Of a stretch of 64,000 nt of DNA, positions 8,227 through 17,101 are shown piece by piece. A program made the translations under genes and the position numbers. The notes beneath the pieces are model-generated. The model saw only the letters and a program-made list of their open reading frames with translations, made no database searches and had not been told where the DNA came from. This DNA is from Oceanicola sp. (GTDB lineage Bacteria > Pseudomonadota > Alphaproteobacteria > Rhodobacterales > Rhodobacteraceae). The stretch is from positions 62,001 to 126,000 of the forward strand of contig JAKVBK010000002.1 in NCBI GenBank assembly GCA_022447275.1. Direction: 5' to 3'. Each line of letters begins with the position of its first letter. Within the stretch, counting starts at the first letter, position 1.

Positions 8227-9578
8227 TGGCTGACCTCCTGCGGGGCGGTGGGGGTGGCGTAGCCGGTGACCGAGCGGCGCTTGTCGAACAGGCGCTCGGC
8301 TGCGGCCATGACATCTTCGGGTGTCACGGCCTGCAAAATGTCAGGCCAGGCCTGAACGTCTTCTACGGTCAACCCGGCGGTCAAAGCCTCGCCATAGCGG
8401 CGGGCGCGCGATTGCAGGTTGTCGCGGGCGAAGATTTGCGAGGCTTTAATCTGCGTTTTGATCCGGGCGAAGGCCTCCATGTCTGGGCCCTCTTCCATGA
8501 ACCGCGCCAGCACGGCATCCAGATCGGCCTCTGCTTCAGGGAGGCTGCGCCCGGGGGCCGGCACGATGACAAGGCCAAAGCTGGTGTCGTCATAGCTGGT
8601 GCCCGAATAGAAGGCGCTGGTATAGACGGCCTTCTGGGTTTCGAATTCCAGCGCCTTTCCCATCAGCGAGGTGGCTGAGCTGCCACCCAGCAGATCGGCC
8701 AAGTAGACCAGCGCAGCCGCTTCCTCCTGATTGCCGGGATCGCGTTCGGGCGCGAGGTAGCTGCGTACCAGATAGGGCTGCGAAATCTGCGGATCATCGA
8801 ACATCAACCGGCGTTCGGCCAAATGGGGCGGTTCTGCGGGGCGCTGGCGTTCGGCAATCTCGGGGTTGGCCGGAATTGGCCCATAATGCTCATTGGCGAG
8901 TGCGCGCACCTCATCGGCGGTCACGTCACCGGCAACCACGAGGATGGCGTTGTTCGGCGCATAGTGATCGGCATAGAAATCGAGCGCGTCCTGCATGTCG
9001 AGCTCCTCGATCTCGGAGCGCCAGCCGATGATCGGCCGCCCATAGGGATGGTTGAGGAACAGCGCGGCGCGGCGCTGCTCGCCGAACAGGGCGCCGGGGT
9101 TGCTGTCGGTGCGCTGGGAGCGTTCTTCCAACACCACCCCAAGCTCGGGGCGGGCGACCTCATCGCTCAGCACAAGGTTCGTCATGCGGTCCGCTTCCAT
9201 CTCCATCATGAGTGACAACCTGTCGGACGCGACCCGCTGGAAATAGCCGGTGTAGTCAAAGGAGGTGAAGGCGTTGTCTGAGCCGCCCTGCGCCTCGACC
9301 ACTTCGGAAAACTCGCCCGGGGCGCGCTTTTCTGTGCCTTTGAACATCAGGTGCTCAAGGTAGTGGGCAATGCCGGACTTTCCCGGGGGCTCATCCGATG
9401 AGCCGACCCTGTACCAGACCATATGGACCGCCACCGGGGCGCGGGTGTCCTCGATCACGACGACATCCATGCCGTTCTCGAGTGTAAAGGTTGTCACGCC
9501 ATCTTCGGCGGCTGCCAGTGGGGCAGCGGCCAAAGAGGTGGCGAGGGCGGTTGCAGTCGCAAGGCGTCGCAGGGGCAT
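8223..9578 (-). CDS. M16-family zinc metallopeptidase (secreted, catalytic)
   Basis: 451 residues with a signal peptide (MPLRRLATATALATSLAAAPLAAA). The zinc site is intact: His72-x-x-Glu75-His76 in HYLEHLMFKGT, with a downstream glutamate in the VLEERSQR region. It pairs with the motif-less homologue downstream (4-nt overlap). Such pairs are periplasmic processing-type peptidases in alphaproteobacteria. I recall the pair beside the BamF-like lipoprotein and lspA in related genomes; here those lie about 50 kb away, across the photosynthesis cluster. Confidence 0.92.
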   Translation of the reverse strand: MPLRRLATATALATSLAAAPLAAAEDGVTTFTLENGMDVVVIEDTRAPVAVHMVWYRVGSSDEPPGKSGIAHYLEHLMFKGTEKRAPGEFSEVVEAQGGSDNAFTSFDYTGYFQRVASDRLSLMMEMEADRMTNLVLSDEVARPELGVVLEERSQRTDSNPGALFGEQRRAALFLNHPYGRPIIGWRSEIEELDMQDALDFYADHYAPNNAILVVAGDVTADEVRALANEHYGPIPANPEIAERQRPAEPPHLAERRLMFDDPQISQPYLVRSYLAPERDPGNQEEAAALVYLADLLGGSSATSLMGKALEFETQKAVYTSAFYSGTSYDDTSFGLVIVPAPGRSLPEAEADLDAVLARFMEEGPDMEAFARIKTQIKASQIFARDNLQSRARRYGEALTAGLTVEDVQAWPDILQAVTPEDVMAAAERLFDKRRSVTGYATPTAPQEVSQ

Positions 9579-9857
9579 GGTATCTCCCGATGGGAACCGT
9601 TCAGGTGTCTAGTGGTAGAGGTACTGCTGCCTGAGCGCCATTCAAGTCTGCTTGCAATCCCGTGAACCCGGCGCGACGCGTGGCGCCTCCTGAGGGCAGA
9701 CCCTAGCTGCAGCGATCCCCGCAGACCATCCCTACAAGCCGCGGGTTAAGCGGCCCGCGCCACGGGACAGACTTTTCACAACCCAGCCGGCAATCGGCGG
9801 TGCAATGCCTGATCAAAGCGGCTAAGCCTGCGCCCAAGGCAATTGCGGAGTCATCTT

Positions 9858-10331
9858 ATGAAAAGTCACCTTTATCGCGCCACCACCACATGGACAGGTG
9901 ATCTGGGGAAAGGGACGGCCAGCTATCGCGATTACAGCCGCAATCACGAGGTGGCCATCCCCGGCAAGCCTGTGCTTGCGGGATCGGCCGATGCGGCGTT
10001 TCGCGGAGATCGTGACCGATGGACCCCTGAGGACAGTCTCTTGGGTGCCCTGTCCACCTGCCACATGCTGTGGTTTCTGCATCTTGCCTCGGAGGCGGGC
10101 TGGGTCGTGCGCAGCTATGTTGATGCCGCAGAAGCCGAGATGGAGGTGAACGCGGATGGATCCGGGCAGTTTGCCTGGGCTGTTTTGCGGCCCGAGGTGC
10201 GCATTTCCGCCGGTGATCCGGCGCTGTCAGAGGCGTTGCACACCCGCGCCCATGACATGTGCTTTATTGCCCGCTCCGTGAATTTTGCGGTCACCTGCGA
10301 GGCCACAGTCAGCGGGATGAGCGCGCCATAG
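9858..10331 (+). CDS. OsmC-family peroxiredoxin-like protein
   Basis: 157 residues from the ATG at 9858, chosen because GGAG lies 7 nt upstream; a TTG 15 nt earlier lacks one. The OsmC/Ohr fold is supported by the helix-borne cysteine in LGALSTCHMLWFL and the second cysteine in HDMCFIARSVNFAV, the redox pair expected to reduce organic hydroperoxides. It is cytosolic. It sits at the left border of the photosynthesis cluster and converges on crtC. The 279 bp upstream (9579-9857) holds no recognised element. Confidence 0.85.
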   Translation: MKSHLYRATTTWTGDLGKGTASYRDYSRNHEVAIPGKPVLAGSADAAFRGDRDRWTPEDSLLGALSTCHMLWFLHLASEAGWVVRSYVDAAEAEMEVNADGSGQFAWAVLRPEVRISAGDPALSEALHTRAHDMCFIARSVNFAVTCEATVSGMSAP

Positions 10332-10360
10332 CGTTGTCCCTGTGATTTGCGCAGGGCCGG

Positions 10361-10385
10361 CTGCGCGGGCCCGTTGCCCGCGCGG
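10361..10385. terminator. Bidirectional hairpin between the OsmC-like gene and crtC
   Basis: An 8-bp perfect stem (GCGCGGGC at 10363-10370 with GCCCGCGC at 10376-10383) is extended by a T-G and a C-G pair, with a 5-nt loop. It lies between convergent genes, as expected for a shared terminator. Only short T-tracts flank it. Confidence 0.5.
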
Positions 10386-10391
10386 GCCTTC

Positions 10392-11324
10392 TTACCAGCG
10401 CCATCCCCGGCGCCGGGGCACCTTAACTGCCAGCATGGGCTTGAGCAGGGGCGAGGCAAAGCGGTTGAGATCGAGCGCCTCATGGACGCCCACAGTATCT
10501 TGTCCGGCAAACTGGATTTCCACGGCGGAGCGCGTGTAGAACGGCGCGTCGAGCATGGATTTCACCTGCCTTGGTTTGGTGCCTGCATCCGCCCGGGTTT
10601 CCCGCCGCACGGCCCAAAGGGATCTGCGCAGCGGCGCTTTGGGCGGGGCCTTGATGGTTTGCACGGTGCCATCATCGTGGAAAATTGCCCCAACGGAGAG
10701 CGTCGAGCCATCCCTGCGATCCGCATCGTAAAAGCACACTGATCCTTCCCGGCAGGGATAGCGGCCCCAGGTCCAGTAGCTGAAATCCTCCTCCAGCGCG
10801 GCGGTTCCGAAATTGCTGTCGAAATAGCCGTGGCCCTCCCATTTCCAGCCTGGCCGATCGATATTGACTTCGATCCGGCTGACCGGCGCGAAGGGCCGCC
10901 AGACATGGCTGCCATCTGGCTTGAGTGGCAGTTCCATTTTGGTGACCGCCTGGGGATAGACGGTGACGGTGCCCTGAAGGCGGTGCATATGCGGCCAGGC
11001 CAACTCGTCGATCTCGATCTCCAGCCGGTCTTCTTTCCAGACCATCTTCGAGGGTCCCACCTCGAAGCTGTTCTGGGACAGCCGCAGCGCCTGCTCGCCT
11101 CGGTCGGTCATCGTCCAGCGGCCGCCGGGCCCATAGGTGGCCACGTTGATGCAGCAGTGATTGGCGGGGTTTTTGCGTCCGGACCAGCGATACCAGGGGG
11201 AAAAGACGGATCCTATGAAGCCGATGATCGAGATTGCACGCCCGCCATTGTCGGAGATCCCGTCGATATACCACCACGCGTAGCCGTTCGGCGGGACGGC
11301 GATATCGAAGCACGGTCCTTCAAG
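10392..11324 (-). CDS. crtC: Hydroxyneurosporene synthase (acyclic carotenoid 1,2-hydratase) CrtC
   Basis: CrtC adds water to the C-1,2 double bond of neurosporene/lycopene-type carotenoids on the way to spheroidene. Family-like sequence runs from LEGPCFDIAVPPNGYAWWYI through GFIGSVFSPWYRWSGR, NHCCINVATYG and ENFSYWTWGR-like blocks to the C-terminus (about 310 residues). The start is unresolved: no ATG, GTG or TTG occurs in frame between the conserved N-terminus and an ATG at 11615, which would create a 400-nt overlap with crtD and 97 residues that look like a crtD shadow. The next in-frame GTG (11144) would cut off the conserved N-terminus. The coordinate given is the start of recognisable homology. 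The reading frame overlaps the 3' end of crtD by at least ~110 nt. Confidence 0.85.
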   Translation of the reverse strand, partial: LEGPCFDIAVPPNGYAWWYIDGISDNGGRAISIIGFIGSVFSPWYRWSGRKNPANHCCINVATYGPGGRWTMTDRGEQALRLSQNSFEVGPSKMVWKEDRLEIEIDELAWPHMHRLQGTVTVYPQAVTKMELPLKPDGSHVWRPFAPVSRIEVNIDRPGWKWEGHGYFDSNFGTAALEEDFSYWTWGRYPCREGSVCFYDADRRDGSTLSVGAIFHDDGTVQTIKAPPKAPLRRSLWAVRRETRADAGTKPRQVKSMLDAPFYTRSAVEIQFAGQDTVGVHEALDLNRFASPLLKPMLAVKVPRRRGWRW

Positions 11325-12805
11325 ATCGTTTCGGCCGCGTGCTTCCCGGAAAGGGTCGCCATCGGGATCCCCGCTCCCGGATGTGCCCCCCCGCCGGCCA
11401 GTATCAGGCCGGGTAGACGTGTCTGTGCCGTCGGCCTCGCGAAGGCTGACATCATCCCGTGTGGGCTCCGCCCATAGAGGGAACCGTCCGACGCGGGAAA
11501 CAGGCGGGCGAAGTCCGCCGGCGTCGTCAACTCCGTCCCGCCGGGCTGTCCAGCCGGTGCTGGTGAGAAGGTCAGACCCGCCTGGGCGAGCGCTTGAAAA
11601 GTTCTGGTCCGACATAGGGTTGTCTCCTTCTGAGTCGGTGCCTCTGTGCGGACGGAAGGCGGGCCGTTCATGATGATTTCGAAGCGCTCCATGCCCTCGG
11701 GCGGGGCGCGGCTGCCGGCACGGTCTTCGGCGCAGATGTAGAGGGTGGGATCTACGGGCATCTTGCCGGCGTGCAGGGCATCGAACTCTGTGCGTGGGTC
11801 ATTCCCGAAAAATACGTTGTGATGGATGAGCTCTGGCCCGCGGGGCACAGCGGCAAAGCTCCAGACATAGGCAGACAGGCTGCGAGGCGCGACGGCCTGG
11901 GGCGGCAGCAGGTTGCGGGCCGCCGGGCCAAGGGCGCCGCGGCCCAGTGCCTGGGGATCGCCGTTGAACACCACGTGCCGGGTGGCGATCCTGTCTCCGG
12001 TGTCGGTGATTACCGCGGCGACCCGCCCACCCTGCACTTCGATGCGCGCCGCGCCGGTGCGCAGGTGGATCTCGCCGCCTTGCCGCTTCACGAGATCGGC
12101 AAGCGCATGGGCCAGACGGTGCATCCCGCCTTTCACGCGCCAAACGCCGCCCGCCTCTGATCGCCAGATCAGCCCGAGCAGGGCAGGCGCGCGATAGGGC
12201 GAGCCTCCCACATAGGTGGCATAACGCCCAAACAGCTGGGCCAGACGCGCATCACGGAACTGCCGACGCAGGCTGGGCATCAGCTTCGACAGCGGTGCCA
12301 TTGCAGGGATCAATCCGGGCCGGGACAGGACCTTGGCCGTCAGGGCCATCTGGGACGGCTGGGCGCTTTCCATCATCGGCCCTTTGAAGGCCTCAAACAG
12401 ACGCGCCATGCGGGCATCAAAGCGGCGGAAATCCTGTTCGGCCTCCGCGCCCCCCCATGCCCGGATCGCTGCGGCGCTGGCTTCCGGATCCGCATGCAGA
12501 TCCAGCGAGGAGCCATCACGCCACCAATGGCGGGCCAGGACGGTTTCTGCCTCCAGGGTCACATGGTCGGACAGGGTCTCGCCGCAGCTTGCAAACAGAT
12601 CTTCGAAGACAGGGCGCATGGTCAGAACAGTGGGCCCCGCATCGACTGGGCCGACCGGGCTGTCGAGCGTGCGCATTTTGCCACCGGGGTGGTTGTGCTG
12701 TTCGAGCACAGTCACCGACATCCCCCGCGCAGCCAGGCGTGCTGCTGCGGACAATCCCCCCATACCGGCACCTATGACGACAACCCTGTCTTGTGCAGCG
12801 GACAT
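11213..12805 (-). CDS. crtD: Methoxyneurosporene (hydroxyneurosporene) dehydrogenase CrtD
   Basis: 530 residues, a FAD-dependent carotenoid 3,4-desaturase of the CrtI/CrtN superfamily. The N-terminal dinucleotide-binding motif is VVVIGAGMGGLSAAARLAARG, and the C-terminal flavin motif is LILAGGGAHPGAGIPMATLS. It inserts the C-3,4 double bond in hydroxylated or methoxylated neurosporene. AAGGAG lies about 9 nt before the ATG at 12805. Transcription should start in the shared crtD/crtE control region with two PpsR boxes. Its 3' end overlaps crtC. Confidence 0.95.
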   Translation of the reverse strand: MSAAQDRVVVIGAGMGGLSAAARLAARGMSVTVLEQHNHPGGKMRTLDSPVGPVDAGPTVLTMRPVFEDLFASCGETLSDHVTLEAETVLARHWWRDGSSLDLHADPEASAAAIRAWGGAEAEQDFRRFDARMARLFEAFKGPMMESAQPSQMALTAKVLSRPGLIPAMAPLSKLMPSLRRQFRDARLAQLFGRYATYVGGSPYRAPALLGLIWRSEAGGVWRVKGGMHRLAHALADLVKRQGGEIHLRTGAARIEVQGGRVAAVITDTGDRIATRHVVFNGDPQALGRGALGPAARNLLPPQAVAPRSLSAYVWSFAAVPRGPELIHHNVFFGNDPRTEFDALHAGKMPVDPTLYICAEDRAGSRAPPEGMERFEIIMNGPPSVRTEAPTQKETTLCRTRTFQALAQAGLTFSPAPAGQPGGTELTTPADFARLFPASDGSLYGRSPHGMMSAFARPTAQTRLPGLILAGGGAHPGAGIPMATLSGKHAAETILKDRASISPSRRTATRGGISTGSPTMAGVQSRSSAS

Positions 12806-12844
12806 GATGCGTCTCCTTCGCGTGCCTGCGATCGCAGATACTCT

Positions 12845-12887
12845 TGTATAATGTACTTTACAGATTGTGTGTCTAGTTTAGTTTACA
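12845..12887. promoter_or_regulatory. Divergent crtD/crtE promoter region with two tandem PpsR boxes
   Basis: Two TGT-N12-ACA palindromes are present: TGTATAATGTACTTTACA at 12845-12862 and TGTCTAGTTTAGTTTACA at 12870-12887. They are 25 bp apart start to start, with 7 bp between them, the spacing known for cooperative binding by the PpsR/CrtJ tetramer. They sit between divergent crtD and crtE, so repression of both directions by the PpsR encoded at 30.3-31.7 kb is expected. Confidence 0.85.
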
Positions 12888-12911
12888 AAATGAAGCACGA
12901 AAGGAGCCGCC

Positions 12912-13799
12912 ATGTCCGTTCAAAAAGCACTTTCGGTCCGCGTGGAGGCCGCGATGGATCGGGCCATAGCGCTCGGGCAGGGCACGGGATCGGGGCCTTC
13001 CCAACTGTCTCGGGCGCTGGAATATGCTGTAAAACCAGGGGGTGCGCGCATCCGGCCAACCATCGCGCTTTCGGTGGCGATGGCCTGTGGCGATGACCGT
13101 CCCAAACTCACGGATGCAGCCATTTCCGCCCTGGAGTTGATCCATTGTGCCAGCCTCGTGCATGACGATATGCCCTGCTTTGACGATGCGGATGTGCGAC
13201 GGGGTAAACCATCGGTTCACAAGGCTTTTTCAGAACCGCTCGCGCTTTTGACAGGGGACAGCCTGATCGTGCTGGCATTCGAGGTGCTGGCCCGGGCGGG
13301 CGCAGAGAAGCCCGACCGTTTGGCCGAATTGATTCGGATTCTGGCGGCGCGCACGGGCATGCCCGGCGGGATTTGTGCGGGCCAGGGCTGGGAAAGCGAG
13401 AAAACCATCGATCTGGGCGCGTATCACCGGGCCAAGACGGGGGCGCTGTTCATTGCAGCCACCCAAATGGGGGCTGTGGCCGCTGGGCAGGATGCAGACC
13501 CTTGGGAAGAGCTCGGCGCGCGAATCGGTGAGGCCTTTCAAGTGGCGGATGATCTGCGAGACGCGCTGCTGGATGAGGCGGCTCTGGGCAAACCGGCCGG
13601 TCAGGATGCAGTCCATGATCGGCCCAACGCGGTGAATATTCTGGGCGTGCGTGGGGCGGTGTCACGCCTGCAAGACATTCTGTCAGGCGCGATTGCGTCG
13701 ATCCCATCCTGCCCGGGGGAGGCGATGCTGGCGCAGATGGTGCGTGCCTATGCGGATCGGATCGTGCCCGAACCTGCCCGCATCTATGCAGCCGAGTAA
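12912..13799 (+). CDS. crtE: Geranylgeranyl diphosphate synthase CrtE
   Basis: 295 residues, a trans-prenyltransferase that condenses isopentenyl diphosphate with allylic diphosphates to the C20 precursor of carotenoids and of the bacteriochlorophyll tail. The first Asp-rich motif lies in LVHDDMPCFDDADVRRGKP and the second in FQVADDLRD. AAGGAG precedes the ATG. It is the first gene of a colinear run to pufX, downstream of two PpsR boxes. Confidence 0.96.
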   Translation: MSVQKALSVRVEAAMDRAIALGQGTGSGPSQLSRALEYAVKPGGARIRPTIALSVAMACGDDRPKLTDAAISALELIHCASLVHDDMPCFDDADVRRGKPSVHKAFSEPLALLTGDSLIVLAFEVLARAGAEKPDRLAELIRILAARTGMPGGICAGQGWESEKTIDLGAYHRAKTGALFIAATQMGAVAAGQDADPWEELGARIGEAFQVADDLRDALLDEAALGKPAGQDAVHDRPNAVNILGVRGAVSRLQDILSGAIASIPSCPGEAMLAQMVRAYADRIVPEPARIYAAE

Positions 13800-13820
13800 T
13801 CTGAGACTGGAGCCGGTCCG

Positions 13821-15008
13821 ATGAAGGACACCCAGTCCACCCGCCAACCAGCCGCACAGGGCCTTGCGCCTTCCAGCGCGCCTGCCTTCGAACCGGCGCC
13901 GGCCAAGGGCCTTGGCGCGCGGCTGCGCCGGTGGCGCAATCGCAAGGTCGCAGATCCCGCCTTTCAGCGCTGGGCCTCGGCCGGCCTTCTGACACGGGGC
14001 CGCGCGTCGCGCGATGGGGTGGCCCTGTTTGATATCGTCGCCGGTTTTGTGAATGCGCAGGTGCTGCAGGCGCTTGTGGAGTTGAACATCTTGCGCGATC
14101 TGCGCGACGCCCCGGCAAGCGCTGCCCAACTGGGTGCCCATCACGGGATCGCCGCCCCGCGCATGCGCCGGTTGCTGGATGCCGGGGTGGCGCTGGGCTT
14201 GCTCGATCTGTCCCGGCAGGGGTACCAAACCGGGCGTCAGGGCGCTGCAGCCCTCGGTGTGCCCGGCCTGCTCGACATGATCCGCCACCACGCGGTTTTC
14301 TACCGGGATATGGCCGATCCCGTGGCCCTGTTGCGGGGCGATACGGAAACCGAACTCGCCCGGTTCTGGCCCTATGTCTTTGGCGCTGGCGCTGCTGGTG
14401 ATCCTGCCTTGGCCGAACGCTATTCTGCCCTGATGACCGACAGCCAGGCGCTGGTGGCCGAAGAAACCCTGCGCACGATCGGGTTTGATGACACACGTCA
14501 CCTGATGGATGTCGGGGGCGGTACCGGGGCCTTCTTGCGCGCCGCTGCCGCGACACAGCCGCAGATGCAGCTGACCCTGTTCGATCTGCCCGCCGTGGTG
14601 CCTGCCGCCACCGCGGCCTTTGCGGAGGCTGGCCTGACAGCGCGCACGGTGATTCATCCGGGCTCGTTTCGGGATGATCCGCTGCCGCAAGGGGCCGATA
14701 CGGTTTCGCTCGTGCGGGTGCTCTACGATCATGAGGATGACACTGTTCTGGCTCTGTTGCGGTCCGTCCATGCGGCGCTGCCTGCCGGTGGCACGTTGGT
14801 CGTGTCAGAGCCGATGCGGGGCGGAAAGACGCCCCACAGGGCCGGCGATGTCTATTTCGCCTTCTATTGCATGGCGATGCAGACCGGCACAGCCCGCAGC
14901 CCGGAAGAGATCTGCCAACTGCTTGAAAAGGCCGGATTTGCAGAGATTGAACAGCCCAAGTCCCGGCGTCCTTTCGTGACCTCGGTGATCACTGCGCGGC
15001 GGCCCTGA
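13821..15008 (+). CDS. crtF: Demethylspheroidene (hydroxyneurosporene) O-methyltransferase CrtF
   Basis: 395 residues. An N-terminal helical dimerisation/winged-helix region is followed by a Rossmann SAM-binding domain with the motif [16 protein letters not shown] (about residues 230-245). It methylates the C-1 hydroxyl of spheroidene-series carotenoids. It lies 21 nt after crtE in the same operon. Its stop is immediately followed by the triple PpsR array of bchC. Confidence 0.94.
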   Translation: MKDTQSTRQPAAQGLAPSSAPAFEPAPAKGLGARLRRWRNRKVADPAFQRWASAGLLTRGRASRDGVALFDIVAGFVNAQVLQALVELNILRDLRDAPASAAQLGAHHGIAAPRMRRLLDAGVALGLLDLSRQGYQTGRQGAAALGVPGLLDMIRHHAVFYRDMADPVALLRGDTETELARFWPYVFGAGAAGDPALAERYSALMTDSQALVAEETLRTIGFDDTRHLMDVGGGTGAFLRAAAATQPQMQLTLFDLPAVVPAATAAFAEAGLTARTVIHPGSFRDDPLPQGADTVSLVRVLYDHEDDTVLALLRSVHAALPAGGTLVVSEPMRGGKTPHRAGDVYFAFYCMAMQTGTARSPEEICQLLEKAGFAEIEQPKSRRPFVTSVITARRP

Positions 15009-15014
15009 CACATC

Positions 15015-15083
15015 TGTCTGCGAGAACTGACACGGGCTGTGTCTATTTAGATTGACAGTTAAAAGTGTCAGACTAGACTTACA
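15015..15083 (+). promoter_or_regulatory. bchC promoter with three tandem PpsR boxes
   Basis: Three TGT-N12-ACA sites lie in a row: TGTCTGCGAGAACTGACA (15015-15032), TGTCTATTTAGATTGACA (15040-15057) and TGTCAGACTAGACTTACA (15066-15083), separated by 7 and 8 bp. TTGACA of the middle box (15052-15057) with TAGACT at 15074-15079 (16-bp spacer) makes a plausible sigma-70 promoter, so the last two boxes would cover -35 and -10. Two boxes are usual at bchC; the third is extra. Confidence 0.85.
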
Positions 15084-15140
15084 TGCAAGATCAAGGTGCG
15101 ACTCCCCGCCGCGGGAGTTCCAAGACGGGAGGCCCGCATA

Positions 15141-16100
15141 ATGCAGGGGTTGAATTTTGCTGAGACATCGGCGGTCGTTCTGAACGCGCCTGAGGATCTC
15201 TCACTGCAAGCTGTTCCCCTGACGGCGCCCGGCCCCCGCGATCTTGTCATCAAAGTTGATAGCTCCGGCATCTCTACCGGTACGGAAAAACTCTTTTATT
15301 GCGGGAAGATGCCCCCTTTCCCGGGCATGGGTTACCCGCTTGTTCCGGGCTATGAGAGCGCTGGCGAAGTGATCGAAGCCGGTGCGGAAACCGGCATGAA
15401 GCCGGGCGATCATGTCTTTGTGCCGGGGGCCAATTGTTACGGCGACGAGGTGAAGGGCCTGTTCGGTGGCGCGGCCGCGATGCTGGTCAGCGACGTTGAC
15501 AGAGTCACCCGAATCGACCGGGGCCACGGCCGCGAAGGCGCCTTGCTGGCGCTGGCCGCCACAGCCCGCCACGCAATGGCCGGGCTGAACACTGCTCTGC
15601 CAGAACTGATCGTTGGGCACGGCGTGCTCGGCCGGCTTCTGGCCCGGCTGACGATTGCCGCAGGCGGGCCTGCGCCCACTGTCTGGGAAATTGACGCCGA
15701 CCGCAGCCACGGCGCGGAAGGCTATTCGGTGATCCATCCCGATGCGGATGAGCGTCGCGACTACACCGCCATTTATGATGCCTCAGGCAACGGAAAGTTG
15801 CTCGACAGCCTGATTATGCGGTTGGCCAAGGGCGGAGAGGTCTGCCTTGCGGGCTTTTACACCGAACCGCTGCAATTCGCCTTCCCCCCTGCCTTCCTAA
15901 AGGAAGCCCGCATGCGTGTGGCCGCCGAATGGACGCCTGCAGATCTCATTGCCACCCGGGATTTGGTCGAGAGCGGCGCGCTCTCGCTAGGGGGGCTGAT
16001 CACCCATGAAGCCAAGGCTGCCGATGCCGCGAAAGCCTATCGCACTGCTTTCGATGACCCGGCCTGCCTGAAGATGATTCTCGACTGGAGAGACGCATGA
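15141..16100 (+). CDS. bchC: Bacteriochlorophyllide a dehydrogenase BchC
   Basis: 319 residues, a member of the medium-chain dehydrogenase superfamily, that oxidises the C-3 hydroxyethyl group to the acetyl group late in bacteriochlorophyll a synthesis. The substrate-binding N-half shows [22 protein letters not shown], followed by [16 protein letters not shown]. The ATG at 15141 has GGGAGG 8 nt upstream; a longer frame start at 15096 would lie too near the promoter. The stop overlaps bchX as ATGA. Confidence 0.95.
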   Translation: MQGLNFAETSAVVLNAPEDLSLQAVPLTAPGPRDLVIKVDSSGISTGTEKLFYCGKMPPFPGMGYPLVPGYESAGEVIEAGAETGMKPGDHVFVPGANCYGDEVKGLFGGAAAMLVSDVDRVTRIDRGHGREGALLALAATARHAMAGLNTALPELIVGHGVLGRLLARLTIAAGGPAPTVWEIDADRSHGAEGYSVIHPDADERRDYTAIYDASGNGKLLDSLIMRLAKGGEVCLAGFYTEPLQFAFPPAFLKEARMRVAAEWTPADLIATRDLVESGALSLGGLITHEAKAADAAKAYRTAFDDPACLKMILDWRDA

Positions 16101-17101
16101 CGCTCGACGTTCCCAACCTGCGCGATTTCGATCAACGGCTTCGGGATGAAGCCAATGAAGACCCGTCTCTGGAGGTGCCCCAGGGCACGCCCACCAAGAA
16201 GACGCAGATCATCGCGATCTATGGCAAGGGCGGGATTGGCAAAAGCTTCACGCTCGCCAACCTCTCGAACATGATGGCCGAGCAGGGCAAGCGCGTCTTG
16301 CTGATCGGCTGTGATCCGAAATCAGACACCACATCGCTGCTCTTTGGCGGTAAGGCCTGCCCCACGATCATCGAAACCTCCACCGCCAAGAAGCTGGCGG
16401 GTGAAGAGGTGACGATCGGGGATGTGTGCTTCAAGCGCAACGGCGTCTTCGCGATGGAGCTGGGCGGCCCGGAAGTGGGCCGGGGCTGCGGCGGGCGTGG
16501 CATCATCCACGGCTTTGAACTGCTCGAAAAGCTTGGCTTCCACGACTGGGATTTCGACTATGTGCTGTTGGATTTCCTCGGCGACGTGGTCTGCGGTGGC
16601 TTCGGCCTGCCAATTGCCCGCGACATGGCCCAGAAGGTGATCGTGGTCGGCTCAAACGACCTGCAATCCCTGTATGTGGCCAATAATGTGTGCTCGGCAG
16701 TGCAGTATTTCCGCAAGCTGGGCGGCAATGTCGGCGTGGCGGGCATGGTCATCAACAAGGATGACGGCACCGGACAGGCACAGGCTTTTGCCAAATCTGT
16801 CGATATCCCGGTGCTGGCCTCGATCCCCGCTGATGACGATCTGCGCCGGAAATCGGCCTCCTATGAGATCGTGGGAACCAATGAAACACAGTGGGGTGCC
16901 CTGTTTGGCGAGCTGGCCGAGAATGTTGCCGGCGCACCGCCACAACATCCCGAACCGCTGACGCAGGACGGCTTGCTGGCCCTGTTTGACGGCAAGGATA
17001 CGGGCGCGGACTTCGTGCTCGAACCCGCCACCGACGCCGACATGCGCGGCAAGCACTACAAACCCAAGGAAAGTCTGGAGGTCATCTACGATGACGTCTG
17101 A
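16097..17101 (+). CDS. bchX: Chlorophyllide a reductase iron protein BchX
   Basis: 334 residues, the nitrogenase-iron-protein-like ATPase that delivers electrons to BchYZ for C7-C8 reduction of chlorophyllide a. The P-loop GKGGIGKS lies at about 43-50. Cys131 (GRGCGGRG) and Cys166 (GDVVCGGFG) are the inter-subunit [4Fe-4S] ligands of the homodimer. It overlaps bchC by 4 nt and bchY by 11 nt. BchL (39.99-40.96 kb) is its paralogue for the dark protochlorophyllide reductase. Confidence 0.97.
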   Translation: MTLDVPNLRDFDQRLRDEANEDPSLEVPQGTPTKKTQIIAIYGKGGIGKSFTLANLSNMMAEQGKRVLLIGCDPKSDTTSLLFGGKACPTIIETSTAKKLAGEEVTIGDVCFKRNGVFAMELGGPEVGRGCGGRGIIHGFELLEKLGFHDWDFDYVLLDFLGDVVCGGFGLPIARDMAQKVIVVGSNDLQSLYVANNVCSAVQYFRKLGGNVGVAGMVINKDDGTGQAQAFAKSVDIPVLASIPADDDLRRKSASYEIVGTNETQWGALFGELAENVAGAPPQHPEPLTQDGLLALFDGKDTGADFVLEPATDADMRGKHYKPKESLEVIYDDV

